Positions 22,501-33,951 of a stretch of 64,000 nt of DNA are shown one piece after another. The notes below the pieces were generated by a model that ran no database searches, was not told where the DNA came from, and saw only the letters and a list, made by a program, of their open reading frames with translations. The translations under genes and the position numbers were made by a program. Origin of the DNA: Skeletonema tropicum (lineage: Eukaryota; Bacillariophyta; Thalassiosirophyceae; Thalassiosirales; Thalassiosiraceae); NCBI GenBank assembly GCA_037178625.1, contig CM074133.1:930001-994000 (forward strand), in the 5' to 3' direction. Every line of letters begins with the position of its first letter. The stretch's first letter is position 1.

Positions 22501-25500
22501 TGAATCATACCTTCTAATCCATCTTGACACGAGAAGAATCTTCTAAGCACTGCAGCATCAACCCAGATCATATCACTGACTTTTTGAGCTGTATCAGTAA
22601 ACAAATTCGATCGGGAGCACAATAGTTGCATGATTTGCTCACTCCTAAAGCCAAGTCTTTTCATCAGATTATCGCTCTTCTTCTGGTGCCTGTAAGTTAT
22701 CGAGGTACATATAAGTTGGTTGAACAGAATCTCTTGTTAAAAGAGGAATTATCAATAATTCAGACACAACTCGCACTCACTCCTTCTCGCACTTGTATCG
22801 CTCAACACGCTGAACGTCAATCGATGCAAGGATATCATCGCCATTATCAATGGTTTGGACTCTGTTGTTAATTCGGCCAACCGCACTTTCAAGCTGAATG
22901 ATAGATTGTTGAGACAAGTACTTCTCCTCTACATAAAAGAGATTGTATGCGTCTGCACTCCCGACGACTTCGCCATTTTTGTCTGTATCAGAAGAACTAT
23001 CAAAGCTTGACTCAGGTCCTTCCTCCAACACAGAGACCTCTTCATCGTTGAATTCATACCATACTCCTGTAGTCCAATCTAAAACATCTGCTGTGTAATG
23101 ACCACCATGGGCTGACGTACCAAGGTGATTCTGAACTGCGCATAAGATGTAGTTTGCGGTGGTATCATTGCTAGTACCGTCATCAGCTTGCTTTGTTGGG
23201 ACGGTAAGAGTCCTTGGTAACTTCACCTTCGTCGCCAGCTTCTTTTTCGAGAATGTCGCCATATCAAACACATACCGGGCTAGTTGTATATTCAGAACTG
23301 GAGGGATATGTGCTAGAACTAATGACCGAGATGCATCTGTCTTCTTTGCGCAGCTGGAATCGAAGGCGCATGGAAAACTTCGTCAGTTGCATGTTATTAC
23401 GTGTGGCATACAAGAAATCAGTGCAGACGAACTCACGATGAACAATAGTATTGATTGTCTTCCACAAGTAACTCAGGTTGGAGATACGCATCCAGACACC
23501 GCTGAACGTCTACATCATCGCCAGGAGATATGGTCTCGACATTAACTATCGGTATGGACAGATCCATGAACGTCTCCTTTCTCTCTGACTTTCCATTGCA
23601 TTCATGACACTTTGTAACATAAGCGGATGTCCCTCGAAATATCGATGGCAATAGATTCTCAAGCCGATAGTCGGACGATTTGCGGAATGATTCTTGCATC
23701 CTATCAAAGAGTAATCTAGCAAACTGTGATAGAGTACAAACAGTGTGAGCATCGCTGTGATAGGCAGAAGTGAGCCGACCGAAAGATATACAAAACAAAC
23801 TCACTTCATTTGGATCTTGCATCTCGTCATTCTCCAAGCTTAATGCAGTTGCAAACTCATTTGTACAAATGACGCTCTGTGGACCAAACTTCATCCTCGC
23901 TAGGATCGACTGCATGTGCGACAACACTTGCGACATGCGATTGCTTGCTCCAATTTGTCTCCAAGTAAATAGCCCATGGACGAAACCCAAGTTTTGGGCG
24001 AGGCATTGTAACTGACTGTTGAGATAGCACGTTGCTCCTAGATTTCGTAAGCCGGGGGGCACGGATATCCGAGTCTTATCATCGGTTGTAGCTGGGTCCT
24101 GTGCAGATGAGAGGATGAGCTCATTTTGACACGAGTCAATCATCTCATAGTATTGCTCAACTTTCTGATCTCCTCGACAAACAACACTTGACACATGCGC
24201 CCGTATTTTACCACTGTCGACAAGAATGCTACGCCGGATATCATTGTTTTGACCATCAGTCTTTTTACTTCCACTACCATCCTTCTCTAAACCCAAAGAT
24301 GGTATCTCTGACCAATGCCTTTGAACTAATTTTGCAAACTCGGCACTTGTCACCGACGCGTTTTTGTCATTTCGTCGCCCAAACCCCGTGTCCTCTTGCG
24401 TCTGTAGGGAATCGTTGTCATTATCATCATCAGAATCATCGTCATCAAGAAGGTGAGCAAGTTTACCGGTTGATATTAGATACCTAATTTTTGCAGCATT
24501 GTATCGATACTGATCCAAAATGCCACCTAGTGATGCCAAACAAAACTAAGATTGTATTGCCAAATAAAAGCGATTATGAATAAATGGGCCGCCGAGTGAG
24601 TAAATAATGATGAATATGAACAACACTTGAATCACACTTCGATTCCTTCGTCAATCACACTTACTGGATTATAATCACAGGGGCAGCTTTCATCCTTCTT
24701 CCTTTGCCCGCAAATCAGCACTGGTGTTGCCGCCGCTAAACTATTGACATTACCATCATCATCATCATCAATGGTCATGACATTTGTATCATCACACGAC
24801 AAATCAGTAACTTCCTCCACATCCGCAACATTCTTCGCCTTGCGCTTCCTCTTTTTACCTACCTTTTTATTCTTTTTGGATAAATGTTGTTGATACTTGT
24901 CCCACTCCTGTATTGCCCATGCATCTATTGTGGGGCAGCCGCATTGCACTATCCGGACGTTGTTCTCGCCATCAGTATTGTTACTGTTGTTACTGAAAGT
25001 CAATTGCTGTACAGCAACTACGGAAGACGAGTCATCATCCACATTGACAATTTCAACTTGCTGTTGTTGCTGCTTCTTTGCCCCCTTCCTTTCTAATTCC
25101 TGCCTCTTTTTATTGGTAGTTGTCATATTCTTCACATCAACATCCTCACCCCGCTCAAATGACCAATCGGTACACTCCCCCCGTAGCACCGGTTCACATT
25201 GCATCCATGGACTTTGCATGTCAATAATATTGGCAGTGGTGGTTGCAGCATCATTGTTCGCTACCCCGCCACCATTATCACTGTGGCTATCATCATTGAA
25301 CGATAATGAAAAAAATGGAGTAATGCCACGAAACGGATCTACGAATGCTTCGTATTTTGCCTCCTCCATCATGCGGGATAATCGGGGATGAGATTGCAAG
25401 ATGGATTCTGTTTCGATGGGTACATTAGGAGGTGGGGGCGGTGCTCGTCTTCGACGCCCACCACCACCACCGTTACGAGTTGTTCGTCCACCACCATTGT

Positions 25501-25630
25501 CGTTAGTATTGTCGGCCGCAGTAGTATCATTATTTGGTGGAGATAAATGCTCCAAAATTGAGTTTTGTTGGGTGCCACTTCGTCGGCCATTTGGATTTTT
25601 ACTTCGTCGGGTTGAGTTGTTAGTAACCAT
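19575..25630 (-). CDS. USP48/UBP26-type ubiquitin-specific protease with C-terminal MBD-like domain, five exons
   Basis: Minus strand. Exons 25630-24665, 24545-23805, 23723-23437, 23353-22781 and 22689-19575; introns of 119, 81, 83 and 91 bp are all GT-AG. The spliced frame is 5682 nt (1893 aa). The first splice joins CPCDYNP to FCLASLGGILDQ, a block conserved at the start of USP48 relatives, so the upstream frame belongs to this gene. The catalytic cysteine box is GLRNLGATCYLNSQLQCLA (about C494). YYC-SSC forms the finger cysteines across intron 3, followed by PPVLNIQLARYVFD, and the histidine box is GTSAHGGHYTADV (about 745). A long DUSP-like and acidic linker region follows. At about residues 1772-1820 there is a methyl-CpG-binding-like domain (IGPGWTVHVVSRKRSR, YFSPTGEKFRSFKSAQKYL). 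It would remove ubiquitin from targets, perhaps on chromatin given the MBD fold and the histone role of plant UBP26. Confidence 0.85.
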
Positions 25631-25852
25631 CTTTCTATGATTTCTATTGCAGTAATTGTCACCCTCCTCCTGACGATTACTATCGTTTGGAGATAGTACT
25701 TGTTGGCAGCAACAGCAACACCAAGCTACAACACCTACTACAAAATGCAGCGGGAGCTAGCCGTAGCCAAGCAAAATGAAACTGTTGATTGTGTTATTTC
25801 CAGAAATGTCAAATTCAAATGGATCGTACTCTTGTAGTCACAATACACACGG

Positions 25853-26500
25853 ATGAAAGATTCAAAACATCATGTCGACGATGACGAGCAAGAGCCCAAC
25901 AAAGACGACAGGATCACCAAAAGATGGTGGAAACAATAAGGAGATGTGGGTCCTTTGATCTAGAGGGAGGTCTAGCTGAGGAAGGCAGGCTGCCTCAACT
26001 TCAACTACTTCAGTTTCAGCCTTTCATCGAACTTCAACTCGGAAGCGATCACCTGTTACCAATCAGGGGGACAAATCGTTGCCTAGTTCAAAACACAAAG
26101 GAGCTTCGAAAAGGAAACGAGGTCATCATTGAGGAAAGATCTGCTAAGAAGAAGGAGCAAAAAAGAGGCACCGATATGAATGCACTGCTGATAGATGCAC
26201 AAATAGAGTTAGAGTCATACAAGGAGGAGCATGTGCGAGCATGGAAGAAAGGACAAACGATGCAGCAGTAAAGGATGCACTAATCAAGGGAGGAGTGTGC
26301 ATAAGGCATGGAGCAAAAATCAAGGTCAAGCTATGCAGTAGTGAAGGATGCACGAACAAACCCAGACATGAAGAGGAAGAGTGTGCATTAAGCATGGGGC
26401 AGAGGTCAAACGATGCGCAGCAGTGAAGGATGCGCAAAATATGCTCAGAAAGGAGGAATATGCATCACTGTAAATTATGCAGCAGTGAAAGATGCACTAT
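25853..26500 (+). pseudogene. Relic of a WRKY19-like Cys/His-repeat protein
   Basis: From 26170 onward at least four decayed copies of a repeat of about 60-80 nt are seen, in differing frames: CTADRCTNRV then QGGACASM, GGVCIRHGAKIK, LCSSEGCTNKPRHEEE, RSSEGCAKYAQKGGICI and LCSSERCT. The ancestral unit (C-x4-C-x-N, then GG-C--HG) is the zinc-binding-type repeat annotated as WRKY transcription factor 19-like in diatom and other algal genomes. At DNA level ATGCAG-AGT-AAGGATGCA recurs at about 26260, 26333, 26413 and 26476. A possible start lies at 25853, with stops and frame changes between. Non-functional as it stands. Confidence 0.6.
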
Positions 26501-27015
26501 ATAAGTAATGGTGAAGCACGAAAGAAGACGAATACCATGAAACGTCCCGAGGAGAACTTCTTGGAAGCACATGAGAGACACAAAATGGATACTCTCAACC
26601 TTTCAGGAGAGCACAGCCAGGGACGAGCGAAGTGTTCCCATCGATGAAATCGAGCAGCCAAGGAGCAGAAATGTATCATGCATGCAATAGTGCAATGATC
26701 TGATGCGGGAGCCTGCCCGGGGAGAACGTCATGTTGAGAAGATAAAAGCCGCTCTAAAGCTGAGAGGGAGACGGAAGAAATAGGGGGCACAATGCGCCCT
26801 TTTCAACCTTCCACAGAGGACTTAGTACAAAATAGCCATGAGTCCTCTGCTGATAAATAATATCTAATTGCCCCCTTTTATGGCCCCTTTTGGATTCTCT
26901 TCAACTTACCAATCTACAAACCTTCTCACTACACTACCACCTTGCCTCTGCCAATGCTGCCTGCTGCCTGCAGCGCTTATGCACCAACAGCAGATAGAAT
27001 GCTGTAGATCACAAT
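26501..27015. other. Intergenic, 5' region of the lipase gene
   Basis: No gene seen. A CT-rich and CAA-rich stretch directly precedes the lipase ATG. Confidence 0.5.
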
Positions 27016-28512
27016 ATGAAGATCGCCAGGATACAGCAATGCATCGCCATCTTCCTCTTCTCGATCATCTATGTGTCACTTGCCAAAAGAGATGAAGCAC
27101 AACAGCAGCGGCCACGCCAACACAACGATACAAGTTCGTTCACAAAAAAGAAGTCATGTCCACAGCAGCATTTGACGAATATTGAATTCTATCGGCGTCT
27201 ATTTCACAACCATCGACACACGCAACAAGCATACCGAATGGCAATACTCTCATATTTTGCATACTTTGAGTTTCACAAGTTTGCAGAGCTGCCTCGAGAT
27301 TGCAGAGGATTCAATCTTGTGCAAGATTCTACTTCCACAACTGATGTCATCGCTGATGCATTACTACGCAGCAATATTGCATTGTCCGATCTGATGGCAT
27401 CACAGAATGTTACTACCATCACGCACCAATCAAACAACTTTTATGATCATCCGAAGCGATACTCATTTCAATACTCTCTATACAACTGGAAAGAATCTGG
27501 AGTGGCTAAAGTGCGCTTCCACGACACAGACATTTTACTATCCACATCCAACAATGGGAAAGAACTCGTTATTGCATTTGGAGGGACAGCATCTGCTGGA
27601 GATTTATCCACTAATTTACAAACGTTCGAGTCGGCGAATCATTCGTCATTCTTTCGGGGGGATGGTATTGAGGGATCGTTGCATAGGGGATTCTTGAATG
27701 CGTATTCACGAGTGGATGAGGGGTATATCTTGCCACTTGGGAATGATGTATCGCATCACTCGATGCCATTATTTAGAGATATTCATGACTTGTTTACAGA
27801 GTGTGAAGAGAAGAGTAACTCTACAACTCAACGAATGTCAGGTTTGATGTTAACTACTGAGATATACGAAGCAACTACTTATAGCAAAGTGAAGCGCAAT
27901 CACACATCGACGAATAATTACAAGGAGAAACGACAGAGAGGATGCTACTTAAAACGAAAGAAATTATCAGATATCCTACGTCAAATAGTTATCAATGCAC
28001 TTCAACAAGGTCTTACTGTGCACGTGACTGGCCACTCATTGGGCGGAGCGCTAGCTACCCTTCTCGCAGGAGATGTGATTGTCAACCATCCTTCAGTCTC
28101 GGTAAAGAAGTTGCACGTTTGGGTCTATGGCTCTCCCCAAATTGCGGATGATACTTTCTTACGAAGCGCAATGAATGCTGCACCCAGATTGAAGAAGTTC
28201 CTGAAAGGGAATGGACGGTTTAATCGCTTTGTAACGCTCTCCAATCGTTGTAAGGTAGATGCAATTGTGGATGTAACAAAAGTTGCGTTATCAGAACGCA
28301 AAAAGTGGGGAGGTGTTCATGGTTCGGTAGTACACTTTGCCGAGCCGCGATATCTTTTAACGGACGCACATTCATCTGCTGCTGCTCATGAGCTTCACCA
28401 TTATGTTGAGAGTTTGGCTGCAACAAAATCGAAAGATCCACTCGCTGTTGATTTACCATCTTTGGATTTGTCGCAATGCGTTCGAGAAACTCACACATGT
28501 AGTGACAAATGA
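27016..28512 (+). CDS. Secreted class 3 lipase (alpha/beta hydrolase)
   Basis: Single exon, 498 aa. An N-terminal signal peptide (MKIARIQQCIAIFLFSIIYV, cleavage near residue 23) suggests secretion or the endomembrane system. The core fits the class 3 lipase family (PF01764): ELVIAFGGTAS (oxyanion region), SLHRGFLNAYSRV (lid region), VTGHSLGGALATLLAG with nucleophile Ser341, WVYGSPQIADDTF, and FVTLSNRCKVDAIVDVTK where the catalytic Asp is expected. The late AHELHHYVESL segment supplies the catalytic His. It would hydrolyse acylglycerols or polar lipids. A lysine-rich insertion lies between the lid and the nucleophile elbow (about 280-320). Its stop is 43 bp from the convergent exporter gene. 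Confidence 0.88.
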   Translation: MKIARIQQCIAIFLFSIIYVSLAKRDEAQQQRPRQHNDTSSFTKKKSCPQQHLTNIEFYRRLFHNHRHTQQAYRMAILSYFAYFEFHKFAELPRDCRGFNLVQDSTSTTDVIADALLRSNIALSDLMASQNVTTITHQSNNFYDHPKRYSFQYSLYNWKESGVAKVRFHDTDILLSTSNNGKELVIAFGGTASAGDLSTNLQTFESANHSSFFRGDGIEGSLHRGFLNAYSRVDEGYILPLGNDVSHHSMPLFRDIHDLFTECEEKSNSTTQRMSGLMLTTEIYEATTYSKVKRNHTSTNNYKEKRQRGCYLKRKKLSDILRQIVINALQQGLTVHVTGHSLGGALATLLAGDVIVNHPSVSVKKLHVWVYGSPQIADDTFLRSAMNAAPRLKKFLKGNGRFNRFVTLSNRCKVDAIVDVTKVALSERKKWGGVHGSVVHFAEPRYLLTDAHSSAAAHELHHYVESLAATKSKDPLAVDLPSLDLSQCVRETHTCSDK

Positions 28513-28555
28513 TATAACTTCTAACTCATTAACACCTACTATCGATGTGAATTAC

Positions 28556-30924
28556 CTAATTCAATTTTGTTGGGGAGACGTTGTCGACGACGTTGTCAAC
28601 GTTGGCGCTGAAATCTACGCTATACGCTGATGTGCCATTGGTGCACAATTCGCTGCTTCCCGTCTCCCTCAAAAGCCGCATTGAATCGGGATCATCATTA
28701 TCATCATGGACTACAGTGTACATACCCTCCATCATTCCTTGCTTATTCGCAATGTAATCCTGAGTAATATGGAAGTTATCCTCGTTGTCCTCCTTCTCCT
28801 CCTTTCTGCAGAAACAGCGGCCAACGATGAAGACTCCAACTTGGAAGAGAGCAAAACCAATAACCAAACCCAATGCAAGAGAGGTCGAGATCACCATCAA
28901 GTTCGCAAATACACTTTCTTGTGAAACTTGTTTCTCGTCATTTTCGTCGAGATATGGGTTTACATAAAAAAGTGCAGAAAACCAGAGCTTTGCAATAATA
29001 GAACCAGGAACAAGCTGGTATACTGCAGGCATTAAAATCGACCACAAATTGATGTCTTGAGTGCCAACAATTGCTTCAAGAAGGGCATTCTCCTCATTTG
29101 GTGGGAACTCAATCTGCTGTCGAGGATGATTTGGATCCTTCAGCTCTTTACGCATTTCCTTTAACTTTTTCTTGAGTTCCAACTTCATGACATCAGATTG
29201 ACGACCAATGCCAAAGTAGTAGTTTGCTTTTTGAAGAGTGGACAGAAATCGGAAGTAAACGTTACCAAGTCTTTTGTTGTTGCTCGAACTCTCCTGCAGA
29301 AGCCTAGCTCGGTAAAAGTCCCCACTCACATCCACCATCAAAGTGATCAACCCCGCTGCAATAACTCCAGCCGCAGCTCCAACCATATTGGAAGTTGCAG
29401 TATCCAAATGATCTTTCACATGAGCTTGTCTCATTTTGTCAAACACTTTGTACTGAACTTCGTAAGCAACTAGTTGTACGATCAATGCACGCCAGTACTG
29501 TACAATTGGGAGTCGGTACTGACCCAAGACGAACACGGAACACGCAAGGTAGAGAGGAATCCGCCACCATTTCTCTTTAACAAAATCTTCGTTACAGGTG
29601 GACGCATGCCAGGCACCAGCTGCGCCCTCGTTTTCTCCATCAAATGCTCCGAGAACTGCGATCATTAATCCCAAACCCGCCCCCAAGCTTAAAACAAAAG
29701 TTTTGACGGCCACACCAACGAAACGGGTTACTCCTGTTGCCAACTCCTTTATTAATGAAGATATTCATAAAATAATAGAGCAAAATGGATTTAGCATTCG
29801 GTGATCAAAGCAATCCCCCGAAATCAAACAACGTGACAGCTACCGAGTACTTACCCCTGCAACGATTTCTAAAATTCCAATGACGAAAGCAGTACCATAA
29901 AAGAACCAATAAAGAGTGCCAAGATAAATTGAAGGGAGACAAGGTGCGGCTGTACAAGCAACTGTGTCAAAAGGATCCGAAATGCAATCTTGTCCAGCTT
30001 GCATGAATCGAAAGAATAATCCACCTACCAACCCCGTAACAATACCAACTAAGATATCTAGAAGGACCGTGATTTGCCCTCCCACACATGACAACCCATA
30101 TTCAACCAGCCCTGCAGCTAGTCCACAGACAGCAGCAATGCCAGCGTCAATCCATTCACCACTGAAAAAGATCACTGCACAAGTAGCCGCCTGTCCTGGA
30201 TAGAGGATCAATCTTCCCGGAAAGTTTCGAATAAATAGTCCACTCTTGGCCGTATGCATACCTCGTTTCGCCTCCCTTTGATAAATTAATGCCTCGTGAA
30301 CATTAATTTGTCCCTCAACAAGTGCCATGGCAATCCTGTGATAGATATCTTGAAACTCGGAATCATAATCGTAGGGCACCTTCCTATGGAGTTCGTAACC
30401 CCCATCCTCTACACGAAAAATTAAACGGAGTACCCCCAAATTCCAAGTCATCCTCATGTTGAATTTGTCCTTTATTTGCTGTAGAACTGTCATTGTAAGC
30501 AATGTCTGTAATAAAAGGGAGCATTAAAATTAGTTAGATCATGTGATCGGGGGAGTATCAGTTAGATGGAACATAAATTACGACTCTGTATATAAATTCG
30601 TGTTCATAAATATATAAATTTGCAATTTATTGTCGGCTCCATAGAGCCATCAAAAACTTCGCAACAACTTACCATGTTCCACGCTCGATGCAGCTCTACA
30701 GCGGTCCGCATGGTGAAGATAAAAATTAGACCATATTCTTCACCGAATTTTTCCTCCAAATGACCGTAGACTCGTCTCATATCATCGGGGAGTGTGTCTA
30801 CGTCGAACTTACGTTCAGAAAATGTAACGTCGTGTCTGACCTTCTTGAAGAATTCGGTGGAGAGGGGTTGCCTCTCCGCAGCGTCGTCATTTTTATTTTT
30901 GTTTGGTATTTCCAGCTCGCTCAT
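28556..30924 (-). CDS. ThrE/Prm10-type threonine/serine exporter-like membrane protein, three exons
   Basis: Minus strand. Exons 30924-30673, 30505-29855 and 29746-28556; introns are 167 and 108 bp, GT-AG, all in phase 0; 697 aa. ATG at 30924-30922. The N-terminal half matches the ThrE N-terminal (DUF1212) block: HR-AWNM in exon 1, then GQINVHEALIYQ and a set of helices (WIDAGIAAVCGLAAGLVEYG, ILVGIVTGLVGGLFFRFM). Exon 3 opens with GVTRFVGVAVKTFVLSLGAG and ends the membrane part with LMVISTSLALGLVIGFALFQVGVFIVG. ThrE of Corynebacterium exports threonine and serine. In fungi and algae the substrate is unproven, and the location here (plasma or organelle membrane) cannot be told. Confidence 0.82.
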
Positions 30925-31626
30925 CTTTTGTACAGATATTCTATCCGTCGCAGAATGATATGAAGAGCAGTAACGAAGTCTATTCCAACAGGTCTCAACC
31001 AGATTCCACCGTTCCTCTCCTCCGAGGACGCTCGAGTTGCAAGCTCAATCAAGAGATAGGTACGATAGTCGTTTATTGAGGTCGTCGGGAGGTGCGTGGA
31101 GCGGAGGTGGAGGTGGAGGTGGAGGTGATGTGTCTTTCTTTCTCTGGCAATAACGGTTTTTCCGCTTTCTGGTCGTGCTCTTGTATTCCCGGGAAGAAAG
31201 TACTTATTCCTACGTCAAGCAACGAGCGCAGGAGAAATCGTACCAAAATCACCAGAACGTGTACGAGTCGCTGCGCGCCCCAATCCTGCTTTCGCTTTAG
31301 TGGCAGGGTCGACGCTGCGCGGCGCGGGGGCATGTTGATTGAGCTAGAATCTTGATGATCAAACCATAAGTAGCTTCTCGGTGTTGATAAATAATAAATA
31401 CTAACACTAACAAGAATTGAAAAGAATTGCCAGAAGATGGTACGGAGAAACTACCTGATGCTTGCTGAGGATGATGTGTACAGCGTTTTATGGATAATTA
31501 AGCGTGTTTGTGGATGTTCTCAACGCGAGGTCATTCAAAATTCAAGTTTCTAATAATTTGTATTGTACATAATGCATACATTTCTATTGACATGTCGGCT
31601 ACTTTCAACATATATGCACTTATTCA
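30925..31626. other. Intergenic, no supported gene
   Basis: Two overlapping frames of about 87 codons lie at 31073-31355, antisense to each other, with low-complexity (GAGGTG)n-driven content and no domain. Nothing else seen. Confidence 0.5.
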
Positions 31627-32939
31627 CTACTGTTTTAATACTGCATCTCGGTACAACTGAGTCACACTGAAACTACCGCCGTCAAGGTACGCAAGCTCTC
31701 GCTCCCACTTCTCGAGAGCATCATCACACATGACTCGTCTGCCCAAAGCATCATCTGATTCAAGCCAAGCTATCTCGTTCATGAAGTGTTTGAGCGCATT
31801 CACATAAATGAAGAATCTGCTGAAGTGAGATTGGCCACCTTTGGTAGAGTTGCTCGAGGAAGGTCTCTCAGACTAGAACGCTTCCCCTTTTTGTGGTGCT
31901 GTATATGGACTGACCCATTTCCATTCTTTTGTTGATTTTCGTGCTTACAGTGACAAGATTTACTCAAATATGATTTTACGACAGGAGGAGCATTGTTGCC
32001 AAGTCGATAGTATAGCATGCACTGTGATTCATGGACAAACTCAACCAAAGCTACAAAGTCAAGATCTTCGTAGGTTTTCATTGCAAGAGTCATGTTTGGG
32101 TTGAATCCTCCTATGCCACTGTGCACATAACGATTTGTCGATGTCAATGATCTCGTTTGGAAATTGGCTGGATGATAACAGTTGTAGTAGTGATTATTTG
32201 TTTCGTTGCCCATGGACACGAAGTGATCAAGCCATGAATCAAAGTCAGCTTCATCGTCTTCGCTTTCTTCTCCGCTCCTTGGAAAATCTTCACTATCATC
32301 TCTCGTTTTGTTCACCCCCCAAGCAGAATATTTGCACATAGTGAACTGACTCCAAACGTGATGTCTTGGGGATCGCAATGAAATGAGTGTATAATCTGCA
32401 TTTTTACAAAAAAACTTTTACTGATAAAAAACGGAGAATTCAGGGCCAGCTTCTCGTTCTGGGCATATGCTGAGCTTCAGAATTGATTTGAAAAGCCGTA
32501 TCCAAGTAGATCCAGCACATTTGGAAATATGGATGAAGCTGAAATTGTCTGATGGATCAAGCTTTGTAATTCAATTTTTTGGGTATATTTCGTGTTTATG
32601 CGTTGATGAGGTGTTGACAGAGACAACATCGGAACTACTTTCATGTCCATGCGTTGATGAGGTGTTGACAGAGACAAGAACAACATCGGAACTACTGAGA
32701 CTGAGACGATCGATAGTTTTCATGTACGTGAATATGGGCTCGACAAGAAGTGTTAGCAATAGCGTTAACAACAACACATTACTAAATTTTCCAAAGCCGC
32801 GTGACGTATTAGCGCCTGTGGTGCTGATAGTACCCTGACTTTGGTCCCTAACATTGCCTCTTGTTCGTTCGTGATCTGCTGCTTCTGCGTCTGCAGCAGC
32901 ATCAAAACTCTGACGTAAATTCTCTTTCCTTTCCTTCAT
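31627..32939 (-). pseudogene. Type II membrane sulfotransferase-like gene with two nonsense codons and a frameshift
   Basis: Minus strand. The first ATG is at 32939. The N-terminus has a membrane anchor (KFSNVLLLTLLLTLLVEPIF) and a stem with a duplicated VSVNTSSTH unit, then an in-frame TGA (32571-32573). The same frame continues FSFIHISKCAGSTWIRLF, the PAPS 5'-phosphosulfate loop, then meets an in-frame TAA (32418-32420). It resumes with ISLRSPRHHVWSQF, the 3'-phosphate motif. The final frame change is near 31802-31808, where one T is missing; after it YVNALKHFMNEIAWL and WERELAYLDGG lead to a TAG at 31627. It would have sulfated a glycan or protein in the Golgi, and it resembles the intact sulfotransferase at 47.4 kb in layout. 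Confidence 0.7.
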
Positions 32940-33951
32940 TGTTGAGCTAGAGAGAGTTTAATAGTCAAATTGTGATTACAGATACATTGCGTTGTGCGAG
33001 CCGAGGATGCGAGAAACTTTGAATACCGAATAAATCGCCGAAATGCGACCGGGAACCGGGAACCGGAAACGAGAAACGAGAAAGATTCCGGATGCTTACT
33101 TTTTCCAGGTATATTCGTCGATGTGACAAAAGCTGTGGCCGATTACATCATTATATACCTCCCCTCGCGAACTAAACCCCCCCCGGTCAGCACAGACCCC
33201 CCCTTCAAATCACAGCCTAGCCAAAATATTTAGACCCCCCTAGCGATTTCAACTAGCATTTACTCTAGATAAAGTTAGACCCCCCTAGAGCAGACCAGCC
33301 AAAATTTTTAGACCCCCCGGGGGGTTTAGTTGTGGCACCTCCCTTTTTTGTATGTACCAATGTATGTGCCGATTTTTAAAAAAGTGTCTTGTAGCTTGCT
33401 CCCCCTTGACATCTGTACTTCTACATAACCAAACAGTGATGTATCTTTCTCATGTACTAACAACACAGTTCACGATTGTCACTACTTGGAAGAAGAAAAT
33501 AGTTAACGTTTAATATTAATATTGTCTTGCGTACGCTTAACTTTGATCGATCTCTTCCATCACTTTCAGAGTGGGTTTGGCTCGGATATTGCGATGAAAA
33601 TGAAACTTTTACTTTTGGAATAGACGTGAGTCTATCGATGTTTACTTTTCACAGCTTCGCCCAGCTAATAATGTCAGGCATTTCTCTTGAGTGAATGTAT
33701 GAAAAGCTGCATGGGCGATCTTTGTCCGTCAGGTTTGCAGTGAAAGAGACTGCGTGGTAGCACGAGTATTACTCTAGCAACAGTAGGAGCGAGAAATCTG
33801 AGAAGAGAGTCCTCACACAAATGGTAAGATTGAATGATGTATTTTGCAGTATCAGTCTCATCCTGCATTTAGCAACTTTTTGCGATTTGTGGCAAGCAAT
33901 AGTTATTTTTGTTTCAAGTTATCAAATAGTTCAGGCTCAAGTTGACTCACT
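32940..33951. other. Intergenic with a C-rich short repeat
   Basis: At about 33170-33330 the word TTAGACCCCCC recurs, with GCCAAAAT-TTTAGACCCC at about 33221 and 33298 and a palindrome ACCCCCCGGGGGGT at about 33314. A related word (AGCCAAAATTTAGA) occurs at about 10516. No gene seen. Confidence 0.5.

Noticed and set aside
24632..25630. Separate 332-aa gene upstream of the deubiquitinase
   Set aside because: Its end has a splice donor that joins it in frame to the next exon and completes a conserved block, so it is exon 1 of the same gene.
31073..31355. Two antisense frames of 86-87 codons
   Set aside because: They overlap completely and derive from GAGGTG repeats; neither has a domain.
32418..32573. 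Stop-codon readthrough or selenocysteine at the TGA in the sulfotransferase
   Set aside because: A second, different stop (TAA) and a frameshift follow, which fits a pseudogene better; no sign of a recoding element was looked for beyond eye level.
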